From the NCBI RefSeq assembly GCF_903645355.1, contig NZ_CAHJXR010000004.1:310001-374000 (forward strand): a DNA stretch of 64,000 bases, written 5' to 3'. Numbering within the stretch: position 1 is the first letter of the stretch; the number at the start of each line of letters is the position of its first letter. Shown in pieces: positions 35,960 to 44,549 of this stretch. The stretch is from Schaalia sp. Marseille-Q2122. Its GTDB lineage: Bacteria; Actinomycetota; Actinomycetes; Actinomycetales; Actinomycetaceae. The position numbers and the translations under genes were made by a program. A model generated the notes under the pieces. The model was given only the letters and a program-made list of their open reading frames with translations, was not told the DNA's origin and did not search any database.

Positions 35960-36079
35960 AGACCCCCACCATCGCCTGCCCGAGGGAAGGAATGCGGGGA
36001 GTGTCGCCGCACTCCTTCTTACGGTCGGGGCGCAGAATGCGGCGAATCCGACATCCCCTGGATTTGGCGCCCGATATTC

Positions 36080-36107
36080 TTCACGCACGAGCAGGGCGCA
36101 CTAGAGT
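36080..36107 (+). promoter_or_regulatory. Putative murE promoter (leaderless)
   Basis: TTCACG (36080-36085) and TAGAGT (36102-36107) with a 16-base spacer lie just before the murE ATG at 36116. The -10 ends 8 bases before the start codon and there is no Shine-Dalgarno. Confidence 0.35.
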
Positions 36108-36115
36108 AAGACCTC

Positions 36116-37693
36116 ATGAGTTCTGTTTTGGATATTCGCCCCACTGTTGAAGCGCTCACCCTCGCCCAGGCCCTGGGTGATATTGAGGTGCTGCGGTGGA
36201 TTGACGCTGCGGGTGCAGCGCAAGGCTCAGCCCCCCACACTCAGGTCAGTGGCGTGACCGTATCCAGTAACGACCTCGAAGAAGGGTGGATTTTCATTGC
36301 CATCCCCGGAATGGTCAAGCATGGCGTGCGCTTTGCCTCCGCAGCCGAACGTAAGGGAGCGTCAGCGATTATCACCGACGAGGCCGGCGCCAACGAGCTG
36401 GCCACCATGGGTGTCGGATTGCCGGTCGCCGTCATCGCCGACCCTCGCGTGGCCACGGCGCACATCGCCGCCCGCGTGTACAGCTTCCCCGCCACACGCC
36501 TGACCACCATGGCGATCATTGGCACGAATGGAAAGACCACCACGTCTTATCTCATGCGCGCCGCCCTCCAATGCCGCTTCGCCGATCCTGCGCTGTGCGG
36601 AACAGTGGAAAGTCGCATCGGAGACCTACGTTTCGTCTCCAATCAGACCACTGCCGAAGCGCCGGTTGTGGAGCGCCTCCTAGCCCTCGCGGAACAGAAA
36701 GGTCTTGGCGCGGCGGTCGTTGAAACTTCCGCCCACGCCCTGAGCCTCAACCGTGTCGATGACATCATCTTCGATGTTGTTGGCTTCACCAATCTCCAGC
36801 ATGACCACCTTGACTACTACGGCACCATGGAGAACTACTTTGAGGCCAAGAAGCTGCTCTTCACCCCTGAGCACGCCGCTCGTGGTGTCGTGTGCGTGGA
36901 TGACGAGTGGGGTCAGCGCCTCGCCGACGAAGCCACCATCCCCGTAGTCACCGTCTCCGCGCTGACCGACACCCCCGCCGAATGGACAGTGCGCGACATT
37001 CACCCCGATAAGGAAACCTCACGCACTGTCTTCACCCTCGTCGACCCCGAGGGCGCAGGGCACCGCGTCGCCATGCCGATCCTTGGTGAAGTGAACGTGC
37101 AAAATACCGCCCTGGCGATTGTCTGCGGTGTTCAGGTCGGCTTTGGATTGGACGAGGTCATCGCCGCCATCGAAGCCGCCGAACAGATCCCCGGCCGTAT
37201 GGAAAAGGTCAACCCAGAACCGGGCAACCAGCCCCTCGTTGTCGTCGACTACGCGCACACCCCCGAAGGGCTGGAGTGGACACTGAAATCCACCCGTGAA
37301 CTCACCAAGGGCCGCCTCGTGCTGGTGTTTGGCACCGATGGTGACCGTGACGCCACCAAACGTGAATACCTCGCTGAATTGGCAGCCCAGCACGCCGACA
37401 TCCTGTGGGTGACGGACGAGAATCCTCGGACCGAGGATCCCCAATCCATCCGCGACTACCTGCTGCGTGGTATCGCCCGCGTCCGACCCGACATGCACGA
37501 CGTCTTCGAGATCACAACCAGCCGCCGTGATGCCGTGCGTAAAGCCATCCTCGCCTCCGAACCTGGAGACACCATCCTCATTACCGGCAAGGGCTCAGAG
37601 TGGTATCAGGACATTGACGGCATTAAGCACGAATACAATGACGTGCCTGTCAGCCGTGAAGTCCTTGAGCAAGACATTCGCGCCTCACTGTGA
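36116..37693 (+). CDS. murE: UDP-N-acetylmuramoyl-tripeptide synthetase (MurE-type Mur ligase)
   Basis: ATP-dependent ligase that adds the third amino acid to UDP-MurNAc-Ala-Glu in peptidoglycan synthesis, 525 residues. It has the N-terminal MurE fold (VSGVTVSSNDLEEGWIF), the ATP loop GTNGKTTT at residues 136-143, the carbamylated-Lys region ETSAHAL and HLDYYGTMENYFEAK, and the C-terminal VVDYAHTPEGLEWTL. The amino-acid selectivity motif reads DENPR (434-438) before TEDP, with the Arg typical of diaminopimelate-type enzymes. Some Actinomycetaceae use Lys or Orn, so the substrate is uncertain. It stands alone, not in a dcw cluster. Confidence 0.88.
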   Translation: MSSVLDIRPTVEALTLAQALGDIEVLRWIDAAGAAQGSAPHTQVSGVTVSSNDLEEGWIFIAIPGMVKHGVRFASAAERKGASAIITDEAGANELATMGVGLPVAVIADPRVATAHIAARVYSFPATRLTTMAIIGTNGKTTTSYLMRAALQCRFADPALCGTVESRIGDLRFVSNQTTAEAPVVERLLALAEQKGLGAAVVETSAHALSLNRVDDIIFDVVGFTNLQHDHLDYYGTMENYFEAKKLLFTPEHAARGVVCVDDEWGQRLADEATIPVVTVSALTDTPAEWTVRDIHPDKETSRTVFTLVDPEGAGHRVAMPILGEVNVQNTALAIVCGVQVGFGLDEVIAAIEAAEQIPGRMEKVNPEPGNQPLVVVDYAHTPEGLEWTLKSTRELTKGRLVLVFGTDGDRDATKREYLAELAAQHADILWVTDENPRTEDPQSIRDYLLRGIARVRPDMHDVFEITTSRRDAVRKAILASEPGDTILITGKGSEWYQDIDGIKHEYNDVPVSREVLEQDIRASL

Positions 37694-37762
37694 GTCTCTC
37701 GTGAGTGCCGTGTGAACGCTCCATGGGCGCACTGCCGTGGCGGTACGCATCGCCAACCGCCT

Positions 37763-37790
37763 GTCGCCCTCGTCCTTTGACGAGGGCGAC
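37763..37790 (+). terminator. Hairpin terminator after murE
   Basis: A perfect 12-base-pair stem (arms 37763-37774 and 37779-37790) with tetraloop CTTT, between murE and der. No long T-run follows. Confidence 0.7.
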
Positions 37791-37846
37791 TGCTGTGGAG
37801 GCGCAGGGGCAACACACCTCACCCCGGGCTGTGGTGGGCTTTCCCG

Positions 37847-37852
37847 TAGAAT
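37847..37852 (+). promoter_or_regulatory. Putative -10 box for der (leaderless)
   Basis: TAGAAT ends 7 bases before the der GTG at 37860, with no Shine-Dalgarno between them. Confidence 0.4.
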
Positions 37853-37859
37853 AAGGGGC

Positions 37860-39338
37860 GTGAATGACAACTTTTATGCTGAAGGCCTCTCCGAGGAAGA
37901 GATCGAACTCCAGATGCGCTCCATGCGCGCCAGCCTGGACCAATTCGAACTTGATGACGAAGACCTCGCCCTCCTTGATGAAGAATACGACTTCGACGAG
38001 GTTGAAGAGATCCGCCCGGGTCTGCCCGTACTCGCCGTCGTTGGCCGCCCCAACGTCGGCAAGTCCACCCTCGTCAACCGTATCCTTGGCCGTCGCGAAG
38101 CAGTTGTCCAAGACACCCCCGGTGTGACCCGCGACCGCGTCTCCTACCAGGCAGAATGGGCAGGACGCGACTTCACCCTCGTCGACACCGGCGGCTGGGA
38201 AGTTGACGTCGAAGGACTCGACCGCTCCGTCGCCGAACAAGCTGAAGTAGCCGTTGACCTCGCCGACGCCGTCGTTCTCGTCGTCGACGCCAATGTTGGC
38301 GTCACCGCCACCGACGAACGCGTCGTCGAAATGCTCCGCCGTAAGGGAAAACCAATTGTCCTGGCCGCCAATAAGGTGGACTCGGCCATGCAAGAATCCG
38401 ACGCCGCCTACCTATGGTCCCTCGGTATCGGCGAACCCTTCCCAATCTCCGCCCTCCACGGCCGCGGCACCGGTGAACTCCTCGACGCCATTATGGAAGT
38501 CCTTCCCGAAGAATCCGCCGTCGCCACCGCGCTTCCCATCGGAGGACCCCGCCGCGTCGCCCTCGTCGGCCGCCCCAACGTCGGCAAGTCCTCCCTCCTC
38601 AACGCACTCGCAGGCTCCTCCCGCGTGGTCGTCAACGAACTCGCCGGCACCACCCGAGACCCCGTCGACGAACTCATCGAACTTGACGGGCGCGAATGGT
38701 GGTTCGTCGACACCGCTGGTATCCGCCGCAAGATGCACCGTACAACCGGAGCCGACTACTACGCCTCCATCCGCACCCAAGCCGCCATTGAAAAGGCCGA
38801 GGTCGCCCTCGTCCTCTTCGACGCCTCCGAAACCCTCACCGAACAAGACATTCGAGTCGTCCAACAGGTCGTTGACGCAGGCCGAGCCCTCGTCATCGTC
38901 AACAATAAGTGGGATCTCGTCGACGAAGAACGCCAGCAATTCTTGCGCGCCGAACTCGAACGCGAACTCGTCCAGATCCCCTGGGCACAGCGCATCAACC
39001 TCTCCGCCAAGACCACCTGGCACACCAACCGCATCGCCCGCGCCCTGGACGCCGCACTCGAAGGATGGGAAACCCGTATTCCCACAGGCAAACTCAACGC
39101 CTTCCTCGGCCAGCTCGTCGCCGCACACCCCCACCCCGTGCGCGGTGGCAAGCAGCCGCGCATCCTCTTCGCCACGCAGGTCGGCTCCAAGCCCCCACGC
39201 TTCGTGCTCTTCACCACCGGCTTCCTGGATCCGGCATACCGCCGATTCATTGAACGACGACTGCGTGAGAACTTTGGGTTCGTGGGCACGCCGATTCAGT
39301 TGTCGGTGAGAGTGCGAGAGAAGCGCAAGAAGCGCTGA
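37860..39338 (+). CDS. der: Ribosome-assembly GTPase Der (EngA)
   Basis: Double-GTPase needed for 50S subunit maturation, 492 residues. Two G domains are evident, each with GRPNVGKS ([16 protein letters not shown] and [15 protein letters not shown]), DTPGVTRDR and AGTTRDPVD switch segments, DTGGW and DTAGIRR, and ANKVD and NNKWDL base-recognition motifs. A KH-like C-terminal domain follows ([23 protein letters not shown]). An acidic N-terminal extension of about 55 residues precedes the first G domain. GTG 37860 is preferred over an earlier in-frame GTG at 37737 because the promoter-like TAGAAT and the murE terminator lie between them. In many actinobacteria der directly follows cmk; here it is separated and inverted relative to it. 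Confidence 0.95.
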   Translation: MNDNFYAEGLSEEEIELQMRSMRASLDQFELDDEDLALLDEEYDFDEVEEIRPGLPVLAVVGRPNVGKSTLVNRILGRREAVVQDTPGVTRDRVSYQAEWAGRDFTLVDTGGWEVDVEGLDRSVAEQAEVAVDLADAVVLVVDANVGVTATDERVVEMLRRKGKPIVLAANKVDSAMQESDAAYLWSLGIGEPFPISALHGRGTGELLDAIMEVLPEESAVATALPIGGPRRVALVGRPNVGKSSLLNALAGSSRVVVNELAGTTRDPVDELIELDGREWWFVDTAGIRRKMHRTTGADYYASIRTQAAIEKAEVALVLFDASETLTEQDIRVVQQVVDAGRALVIVNNKWDLVDEERQQFLRAELERELVQIPWAQRINLSAKTTWHTNRIARALDAALEGWETRIPTGKLNAFLGQLVAAHPHPVRGGKQPRILFATQVGSKPPRFVLFTTGFLDPAYRRFIERRLRENFGFVGTPIQLSVRVREKRKKR

Positions 39339-39423
39339 TGTTGATGCGTCACGATTAGGCCAGTGAGCTGGGCCGCTTGTGCCCATGAGCCTGCGCTTCG
39401 CTTCGGCTCATATGCCCAACCGC

Positions 39424-39602
39424 GCCGCAAGCGGCCCACCTCACCAGCCCTCTTGCCAGCGGAGATAGTAGCTTCAACGCTTCTTACCGGTGGGTCCAGA
39501 AGGGGCCGCAAGCGGCCCACCTCACCGGTCTTCAAGCGCTGGTCTTTGGCCCACCTCGTAGGCCTCCTGGCAACTGTGGAGACAGTAGCCTCAGCGGCCT
39601 TG
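39424..39602. repeat. Degenerate intergenic repeat cluster between der and the TfoX-like gene
   Basis: A 22-base sequence starting GCCGCAAGCGGCCCACC occurs identically at 39424-39445 and 39505-39526. A shorter copy, GGCCCACCTC, is at 39548-39557, and a diverged inverted copy lies near 39370-39381. A linked block GAGAtAGTAGCtTCAaCG (about 39461) recurs as GAGAcAGTAGCcTCAgCG (about 39580). The rest of 39339-39626 shows no convincing gene. Confidence 0.7.
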
Positions 39603-39614
39603 CAGGGGCAGCTA

Positions 39615-39620
39615 TAGGAT
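39615..39620 (+). promoter_or_regulatory. Putative -10 box for the TfoX-like gene (leaderless)
   Basis: TAGGAT ends 6 bases before the ATG at 39627. No ribosome site is visible. Confidence 0.4.
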
Positions 39621-39626
39621 GGCGGT

Positions 39627-39953
39627 ATGGCTTCTTCGGCGGAATTTGTTGAGTTCGTGTGCGAACAACTTGAAGGAACAGGGGTTGTTCGCTCGCGCAA
39701 GATGTTTGGTGATTACACGGTGTATGTCGATGACCGTCCGGTCATTCTTGTCTGTGATGACATCGCGTATGTTGCCATGCATGAGGAGCTTGAAGAACCG
39801 CTCGCGGGTTGTCCAACAGGGATTGCCTACCCTGGGGCGAAGGAACGCTACATCCTCGATATTGACGACCGCGAGCTTACCCACGAGGTCATCGAAATCG
39901 TCCTGCCACTGACAGCGATTCCCAAAAAGAAGACAAAGAAGACAACCAGCTAA
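39627..39953 (+). CDS. TfoX N-terminal domain protein
   Basis: A short protein of 108 residues matching the N-terminal domain of TfoX/Sxy (VEFVCEQLEGTGVVRSRKMFGDYTVYVDD, in parts; then VILVCDDIAYVAMH). In Proteobacteria TfoX/Sxy is a competence regulator; stand-alone N-terminal domain proteins are common elsewhere and have no assigned function. The tail is Lys-rich (PKKKTKKTTS). It lies 28 bases before the helicase gene but that gene has its own promoter-like box. Confidence 0.8.
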   Translation: MASSAEFVEFVCEQLEGTGVVRSRKMFGDYTVYVDDRPVILVCDDIAYVAMHEELEEPLAGCPTGIAYPGAKERYILDIDDRELTHEVIEIVLPLTAIPKKKTKKTTS

Positions 39954-39969
39954 GCGCCACGTGCTGGCC

Positions 39970-39975
39970 TAGACT
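39970..39975 (+). promoter_or_regulatory. Putative -10 box for the PIF1-like helicase gene (leaderless)
   Basis: TAGACT ends 6 bases before the ATG at 39982. No ribosome site is visible. Confidence 0.4.
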
Positions 39976-39981
39976 CTTTGC

Positions 39982-42204
39982 ATGACCATCACACTGACCG
40001 ACGAGTTCGTTGAGGCCCTCAACCTCCTGCACGCCGGTTCCAATATGTTCCTCACCGGTAAGGCAGGCACTGGTAAATCCACGCTCATCCGGCATTTCAT
40101 GGCCTCCACCTCGCGGCGAGTGGTCGTTGCCGCGCCCACGGGAATCGCCGCCCTCAATGTTGAGGGCTACACCCTCCACCGGCTCTTCTCCTTCCCTATT
40201 GGTACGACCCTTGAGGCCATTCGCAGTGGCGAGGTCACCCCTAAGCGCTATAAAGGTCTCTTAAAAGTCCTCGACACGCTCATTATTGACGAGGCCTCCA
40301 TGGTGCGCGCCGACCTCTTTGACTGCGTGGCCGCCACCCTCGAAATGTACGGGCCCTCCCCCGGTCAGCCCTTCGGCGGCGTGCAGATCGTCCTCGTGGG
40401 CGACCTCTTCCAACTCCCACCCGTCGTCAAAGAAGGCGCCGAGGCCGACTACCTCGCCAGTCTCTACGACACCCCCTACTTCTTCTCCTCCCAGGCCTAC
40501 CAGCACGCAGCCTTCCCCACCATCCATCTCACCACCGTCTTCCGCCAGATCGGCGACAACCGGATGGTTGAACTCCTCAACTCGATCCGCGATGGGCGCA
40601 TGTCGCGCACCGACCTCGCCACCGTCAACGCTCGTCTCAGCCCCGACTTCGTTCCACCGCGCGACGAGTTCTGGCTCACCCTCGCCACGACCAACCGCAT
40701 CGTCACTGCACGCAATCGCAAAGCCCTTGACGCCCTCGATACTCCGCCCGTCTCCTTCACTGCCGCCATCTCCGGTGACCTCGACTCTTTCGACGCTCCC
40801 ACCGACCACGAACTCACCCTCAAAGTCGGCGCACAGGTCATGCTGCTCAACAACGACCCCCAGGAACGCTGGGTGAATGGCTCCCTGGGCGAAGTCATCG
40901 ACATTGACCTCAGCGATCCCTACGAGCCAATCGTCGTCACGCGCCTGATTGATGGGCGAATCGTTGACGTCACCGAACACACCTGGGATGTCACCCGGCC
41001 ACGCAGGGACGGCAGCGCCCTCGTTCACGAGGTCGTCGGTAGCTTCACTCAAATGCCCATGAAACTCGCCTGGGCAATCACCATCCACAAGTCTCAAGGC
41101 CAAACCCTTGACCGCGTCATTATCGACTTGAGTGGCGGAACCTTCGCCACCGGTCAGCTCTATGTCGCACTCTCTCGCTGCACAAGCCTTGAGGGAGTTG
41201 TTCTGACGCGCCAGGTCTTTCCGCGAGATCTCAAGATTGACCACCGCGTGAAGGCTTTCGTGTCTGCCGACACTCACGAAGACAGCGTCGCGCCGCTGTG
41301 TGCAATCGAGAATCTCCTCGTCGGCCAAGGAGACGGGTACCTGCGGCCCATTGATATTGCCGTTGCCTTCGAGGACGGCTCCACAGTAGAAAGCTTGGTC
41401 AATCCGCAGCGAGATGTGGGCACAGCGGCCTCTTCCTACGGATTGAGCGCGGCCGACCTGCAGATCGCCCCCACTCTTAGTGAAGTCTGGCCCTTTATTC
41501 AAGACGCCATCGAAGGATGCGGAGTCGTCTCTCGTGGCGGGTATGCGACGCTGCGGGTGCTTGATACAGAGCTGAAGCGCACGGGGATCGTGTCAGGCTT
41601 GGATAGTGTTGCCGAGCCTGCTTCACCTCCGGGCGCCTTAGATGGCGCCGCAACAGCCGCTGATCTCGCCAGAGCCACTGCACACACTCTCGCATCAGCG
41701 GGAGTCCCGCACCCTCCCCGAGCGTTCCGCCGTATCGATGGGTACGCGTGCGGATACACCCTGAGCCGTGAGGGCGTGATCGTCCCCTACGGTGATCCTC
41801 AGGCCGTCGCTGCACTCATCGGCGCGAAGTTGGAAGGGCGCAGAGTATCGGAGGCAAGTATCTGCATCCTCAACGCTTTTGAGGCGCGCTACGGGGTGAG
41901 AGTGCCCTACGAGGCATCAAACGATCAGCTCAGCGCCGCTCAGATCCTGAAAGAGGGTGTGCGCGTGTGCTTCACAGGTTTTCCGATTGTCGACGGGAAA
42001 GCGGTTGAGAAAGAAGAAGTTGAGGCACTTGCCCGTGAGGTAGGACTGTTCGTGCAAGCCAACCTCACGAAGACACGTTGCGATGTGCTCATTGCTGCGG
42101 ATGTGACAACGAACTCCGGTAAGGCAAAGAAAGCTCTTCTATGGGGAAAGCCCATGTTAAGCGTGGAGGAGTTCATTGCCTGGGCGCGCGCCCACAGCGC
42201 CTAG
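39982..42204 (+). CDS. PIF1-like helicase with pseudo-exonuclease region and BRCT domain
   Basis: DNA helicase of 740 residues. The first 430 or so form a superfamily 1B PIF1/RecD-type helicase: Walker A GKAGTGKST at 26-34, APTGIAALNVEGYTLH, Walker B LIIDEASMVRADLFD, VLVGDLFQLPPV, HLTTVFRQ, LAWAITIHKSQGQTLDRV and YVALSRCTSLEGVVL. Residues of about 440-535 resemble a DnaQ-type 3'-5' exonuclease (TVESLVNPQRDV, YGLSAADLQIAPTLSEVWPF) but the DxE motif reads AIE at 441-443 and the later acidic residues are missing. The C-terminal 80 residues are a BRCT domain (RVCFTGFPI). A role in DNA repair or fork processing is inferred. Confidence 0.88.
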   Translation: MTITLTDEFVEALNLLHAGSNMFLTGKAGTGKSTLIRHFMASTSRRVVVAAPTGIAALNVEGYTLHRLFSFPIGTTLEAIRSGEVTPKRYKGLLKVLDTLIIDEASMVRADLFDCVAATLEMYGPSPGQPFGGVQIVLVGDLFQLPPVVKEGAEADYLASLYDTPYFFSSQAYQHAAFPTIHLTTVFRQIGDNRMVELLNSIRDGRMSRTDLATVNARLSPDFVPPRDEFWLTLATTNRIVTARNRKALDALDTPPVSFTAAISGDLDSFDAPTDHELTLKVGAQVMLLNNDPQERWVNGSLGEVIDIDLSDPYEPIVVTRLIDGRIVDVTEHTWDVTRPRRDGSALVHEVVGSFTQMPMKLAWAITIHKSQGQTLDRVIIDLSGGTFATGQLYVALSRCTSLEGVVLTRQVFPRDLKIDHRVKAFVSADTHEDSVAPLCAIENLLVGQGDGYLRPIDIAVAFEDGSTVESLVNPQRDVGTAASSYGLSAADLQIAPTLSEVWPFIQDAIEGCGVVSRGGYATLRVLDTELKRTGIVSGLDSVAEPASPPGALDGAATAADLARATAHTLASAGVPHPPRAFRRIDGYACGYTLSREGVIVPYGDPQAVAALIGAKLEGRRVSEASICILNAFEARYGVRVPYEASNDQLSAAQILKEGVRVCFTGFPIVDGKAVEKEEVEALAREVGLFVQANLTKTRCDVLIAADVTTNSGKAKKALLWGKPMLSVEEFIAWARAHSA

Positions 42205-42341
42205 TCCACGCTGATACTCATGCCTGCGATTCACGCCAGCCTGTGAGTGTCTCTGGACGGCTCTCCAAGCAAAAGGCCAGTGGTATCCCCTATCTGCAGG
42301 GAAACCACCGACCTTCGCGGGATGCTGAGGTGCTGAGTTCC

Positions 42342-42902
42342 TTACTTGGACATGAAAGCGAGGAAGGCATCCGCCTGCGCAGACAGGGCCTGGCGGTCAT
42401 CGTCGGAGAGGGTCCAGGAATCCTCAGCCCATGCCTGACCAGGCAGAACAAAACCTGCCTGGCCTTCGGTCATGACATTCATGTAAATGTAGGCCATCAG
42501 GTCGCTGACAGCTGCGCGAGCACCGGCGGTCGCTGCGCCGCCAGAGGCGCCCGAAGCAGTGGCAGGCTTCTCGGTCAAAACCGTGGGCTGGGCGGGGGCT
42601 TCTGGGGTGGCGCGGCGCGACATCCAGTCAAAGAAGTTCTTGAGCTGGGCCGGCAGTGTGCCGTTGTATTCAGGAGTGAAGACCCACAGGGCATCGCATG
42701 CGGCCACAGCCTCGCGGACGCGGGCCACGGGCGCGGGAGTGGGGAACTCTTCATCCTGGTTGAGGAAGGGCAGATCGCTGAATTCGATGAAGGTCACCTT
42801 GGCGCGGCCTTCAAGGATGGCGGCTGCCTCGTTGGCAAGGGTGCGGTTGAAGGAGCTCTTACGCAGGGAGCCGATGACAAATCCGATGGTGGGAAGAGCC
42901 AC
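42342..42902 (-). CDS. NADPH-dependent FMN reductase family protein
   Basis: Flavodoxin-like oxidoreductase of 186 residues. The FMN phosphate loop is GSLRKSSFNRTLA, and the isoalloxazine-side motif is TPEYNGTLPAQLKNFFDW. An Ala/Thr-rich insert of about 30 residues (around EKPATASGASGG) separates the two halves. The GTG at 42902 is preferred because AGAAAGG lies just upstream and a TATACT box (42940-42945, minus strand) falls inside the longer alternative frame that starts at GTG 42950. Substrate may be FMN, quinone or azo compounds; not resolvable from sequence. Confidence 0.85.
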   Translation of the reverse strand: MALPTIGFVIGSLRKSSFNRTLANEAAAILEGRAKVTFIEFSDLPFLNQDEEFPTPAPVARVREAVAACDALWVFTPEYNGTLPAQLKNFFDWMSRRATPEAPAQPTVLTEKPATASGASGGAATAGARAAVSDLMAYIYMNVMTEGQAGFVLPGQAWAEDSWTLSDDDRQALSAQADAFLAFMSK

Positions 42903-43215
42903 GATAGTACCTTTCTGAACAAAAGTGTGATTGTCATGCAGTATAGGCACTGCTCATCGCGAGTTGCCTCTGGGAAGAGCTGTGAGATGTCCCCCGCAAA
43001 AATTCGTATTCTGAAGCACCTGCGCTCTCTTGCCTGTTGTTCACGCAAGAGGCGATAAACACTGTGGGCAGATCGTTGCCATCATCCGTGACAGATGACA
43101 CTCCTGCGCGGTCAGTCTTGCTCCTAGGTTGAGGTCATTGCCAGCAAATACACCGCACGTATGCGGGATGGGTGACTAGCCTCATCCATCTCCCCACAGG
43201 AAGGATATCGTCGTC
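42903..43215. other. Divergent intergenic region, no gene seen
   Basis: This 313-base stretch separates two divergent genes. On the minus strand TATACT (42940-42945) can serve as -10 for the FMN reductase; its -35 is weak. On the plus strand TTGCCA (43139-43144) with TATGCG (43161-43166) is a weak candidate for the hydrolase, and AGGAAGGA before 43216 is its ribosome site. No conserved RNA, repeat or ORF stands out. Confidence 0.4.
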
Positions 43216-44250
43216 ATGAGGAAGCTCTTCAAAGGCATTCTTATCCTCATTGGTGCTCTGCTTGGACTTCTTGTTGTTCTCCTGCTCGTGATTCTTGGTC
43301 TGCGCTGGTACAACGCCAACCAGTATCCCTTGATGTCCCAAGCACCCGATGTGTCCGCCCAATCTGGCTACGCCACTAGCTCTCGAGTTCAGCGCATTGA
43401 AGGCGAATACCTGAATGGTTTCCACTTTGTACCTACGACGAGGACCCACACCGGGACGGTGATCGTCCACGGCGGCTCTGAAGGATCACCTGCCTATGAA
43501 CAGGCCAAAATGATTGCCGATGAAGGCTACGAGGTCCTCGCACTGTATTTCTGGGGTCAGCCCAACCAGGTGCCAACGCTTGCGAATGTCCCTCTTGAAC
43601 AATTCGATGAGGTCACCGCGTACATTGAATCCACTATCTCTGATCCCACACCAGTGACTGTCATTGGTACCTCGAAAGGTGCTGAGTACACTGCTTTACT
43701 TGCCGCCTATGGTTTTCCCGTAGATAACCTCGTGAACTTCGCTCCAGGATCCTTGTCCTACCAAGGCCTAGATTTCTCTTCCAGAGACGGTCTGCCAAGC
43801 TTCGTGAACAACGGTCAGCCTATCCCCTACGCGTCATTCGCAGCAGCGAGCCCAGGCACCGGCTTGTCTCTCATGTGGGACATGATCACTGGACGTCCTC
43901 CGGCCTTCCGTGCAATCTACGAGGAAGCCGCCGCCGCTAGTGATGGCAGTGCACGCATCGACTTGTCAGCCTTTACCGGCGAGGCCCTGTTCTTTGCCGG
44001 AGGGCAGGATGCCATGTGGCAAAGCGAGGTTGCTGCGCGGGAACTAGCGGACCAATCGGAGCGTTTCGAGGCCATCATCTACCCCGATGCCGGGCACTTC
44101 TTCCACCCCGACATTGAATCTCTAGGTAACGGATGGCAGATCATGATCGGTGGAAGCGCAGAAGGAGCAAAAAACGCGATTGAGGACTCGAATAGGATCC
44201 TTTTTGAGCGCTTGAGTCGTTGGCACCCGGCGCTCCAGTCGCATCAGTGA
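43216..44250 (+). CDS. Membrane-anchored alpha/beta hydrolase, acyl-CoA thioester hydrolase/BAAT C-terminal type
   Basis: Protein of 344 residues with one N-terminal membrane helix (ILILIGALLGLLVVLLLVI) and an outside or membrane-bound alpha/beta-hydrolase domain. The oxyanion-side segment is VIVHGGSEGS, the nucleophile elbow GTSKGAE has Ser153, and the catalytic His294 is in DAGHFFHP; an acidic residue in GGQDAMW is the likely third member. The fold resembles the BAAT C-terminal domain. Natural substrate unknown. A clear AGGAAGGA ribosome site precedes the ATG and a bidirectional terminator follows. Confidence 0.85.
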   Translation: MRKLFKGILILIGALLGLLVVLLLVILGLRWYNANQYPLMSQAPDVSAQSGYATSSRVQRIEGEYLNGFHFVPTTRTHTGTVIVHGGSEGSPAYEQAKMIADEGYEVLALYFWGQPNQVPTLANVPLEQFDEVTAYIESTISDPTPVTVIGTSKGAEYTALLAAYGFPVDNLVNFAPGSLSYQGLDFSSRDGLPSFVNNGQPIPYASFAAASPGTGLSLMWDMITGRPPAFRAIYEEAAAASDGSARIDLSAFTGEALFFAGGQDAMWQSEVAARELADQSERFEAIIYPDAGHFFHPDIESLGNGWQIMIGGSAEGAKNAIEDSNRILFERLSRWHPALQSHQ

Positions 44251-44261
44251 TCCCGCATACA

Positions 44262-44295
44262 GAAAAGCCGCAACACCAAGATGTTACGGCTTTTC
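44262..44295. terminator. Bidirectional terminator between the hydrolase gene and tRNA-Pro
   Basis: A 14-base-pair stem (arms 44262-44275 and 44282-44295, one mismatch) with loop CCAAGA. T-rich tails lie on both strands (TTTTCATTTC on plus, TTTTCTGT on minus), so it can end the hydrolase and the tRNA transcripts. Confidence 0.85.
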
Positions 44296-44301
44296 ATTTC
44301 G

Positions 44302-44375
<74 letters not shown>

Positions 44376-44549
44376 ATTCTTTTTGGTGTCCCGCTCTCGC
44401 GGCGACCTGATAACTATAGATCATGATGGGGGTCGGATACCAAATCCGTTGGGAGCGAGGCGGGTCACACTTACGGTGCTGACCTGGCGAGTGACCTACC
44501 CAGTATCGCTCTTCCCTTGATATCACGCTTCAAAATGAAGCTTCCCCCA

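Noticed and set aside
39424-39557. CRISPR array
   Set aside because: Only two exact 22-base repeats plus a fragment, spacing is irregular, and no cas genes are in the window.
39363-39617. Possible 84-codon gene between der and the TfoX-like gene
   Set aside because: It starts with GTG without a ribosome site, and its two KRPTSP blocks are simply the 22-base DNA repeat translated twice 81 bases apart in the same frame.
40261-41502. 413-codon open frame opposite the PIF1-like helicase gene
   Set aside because: Its translation is low-complexity, Gly/Glu/Val-rich mirror sequence with no motif, while the plus strand has all the helicase motifs.
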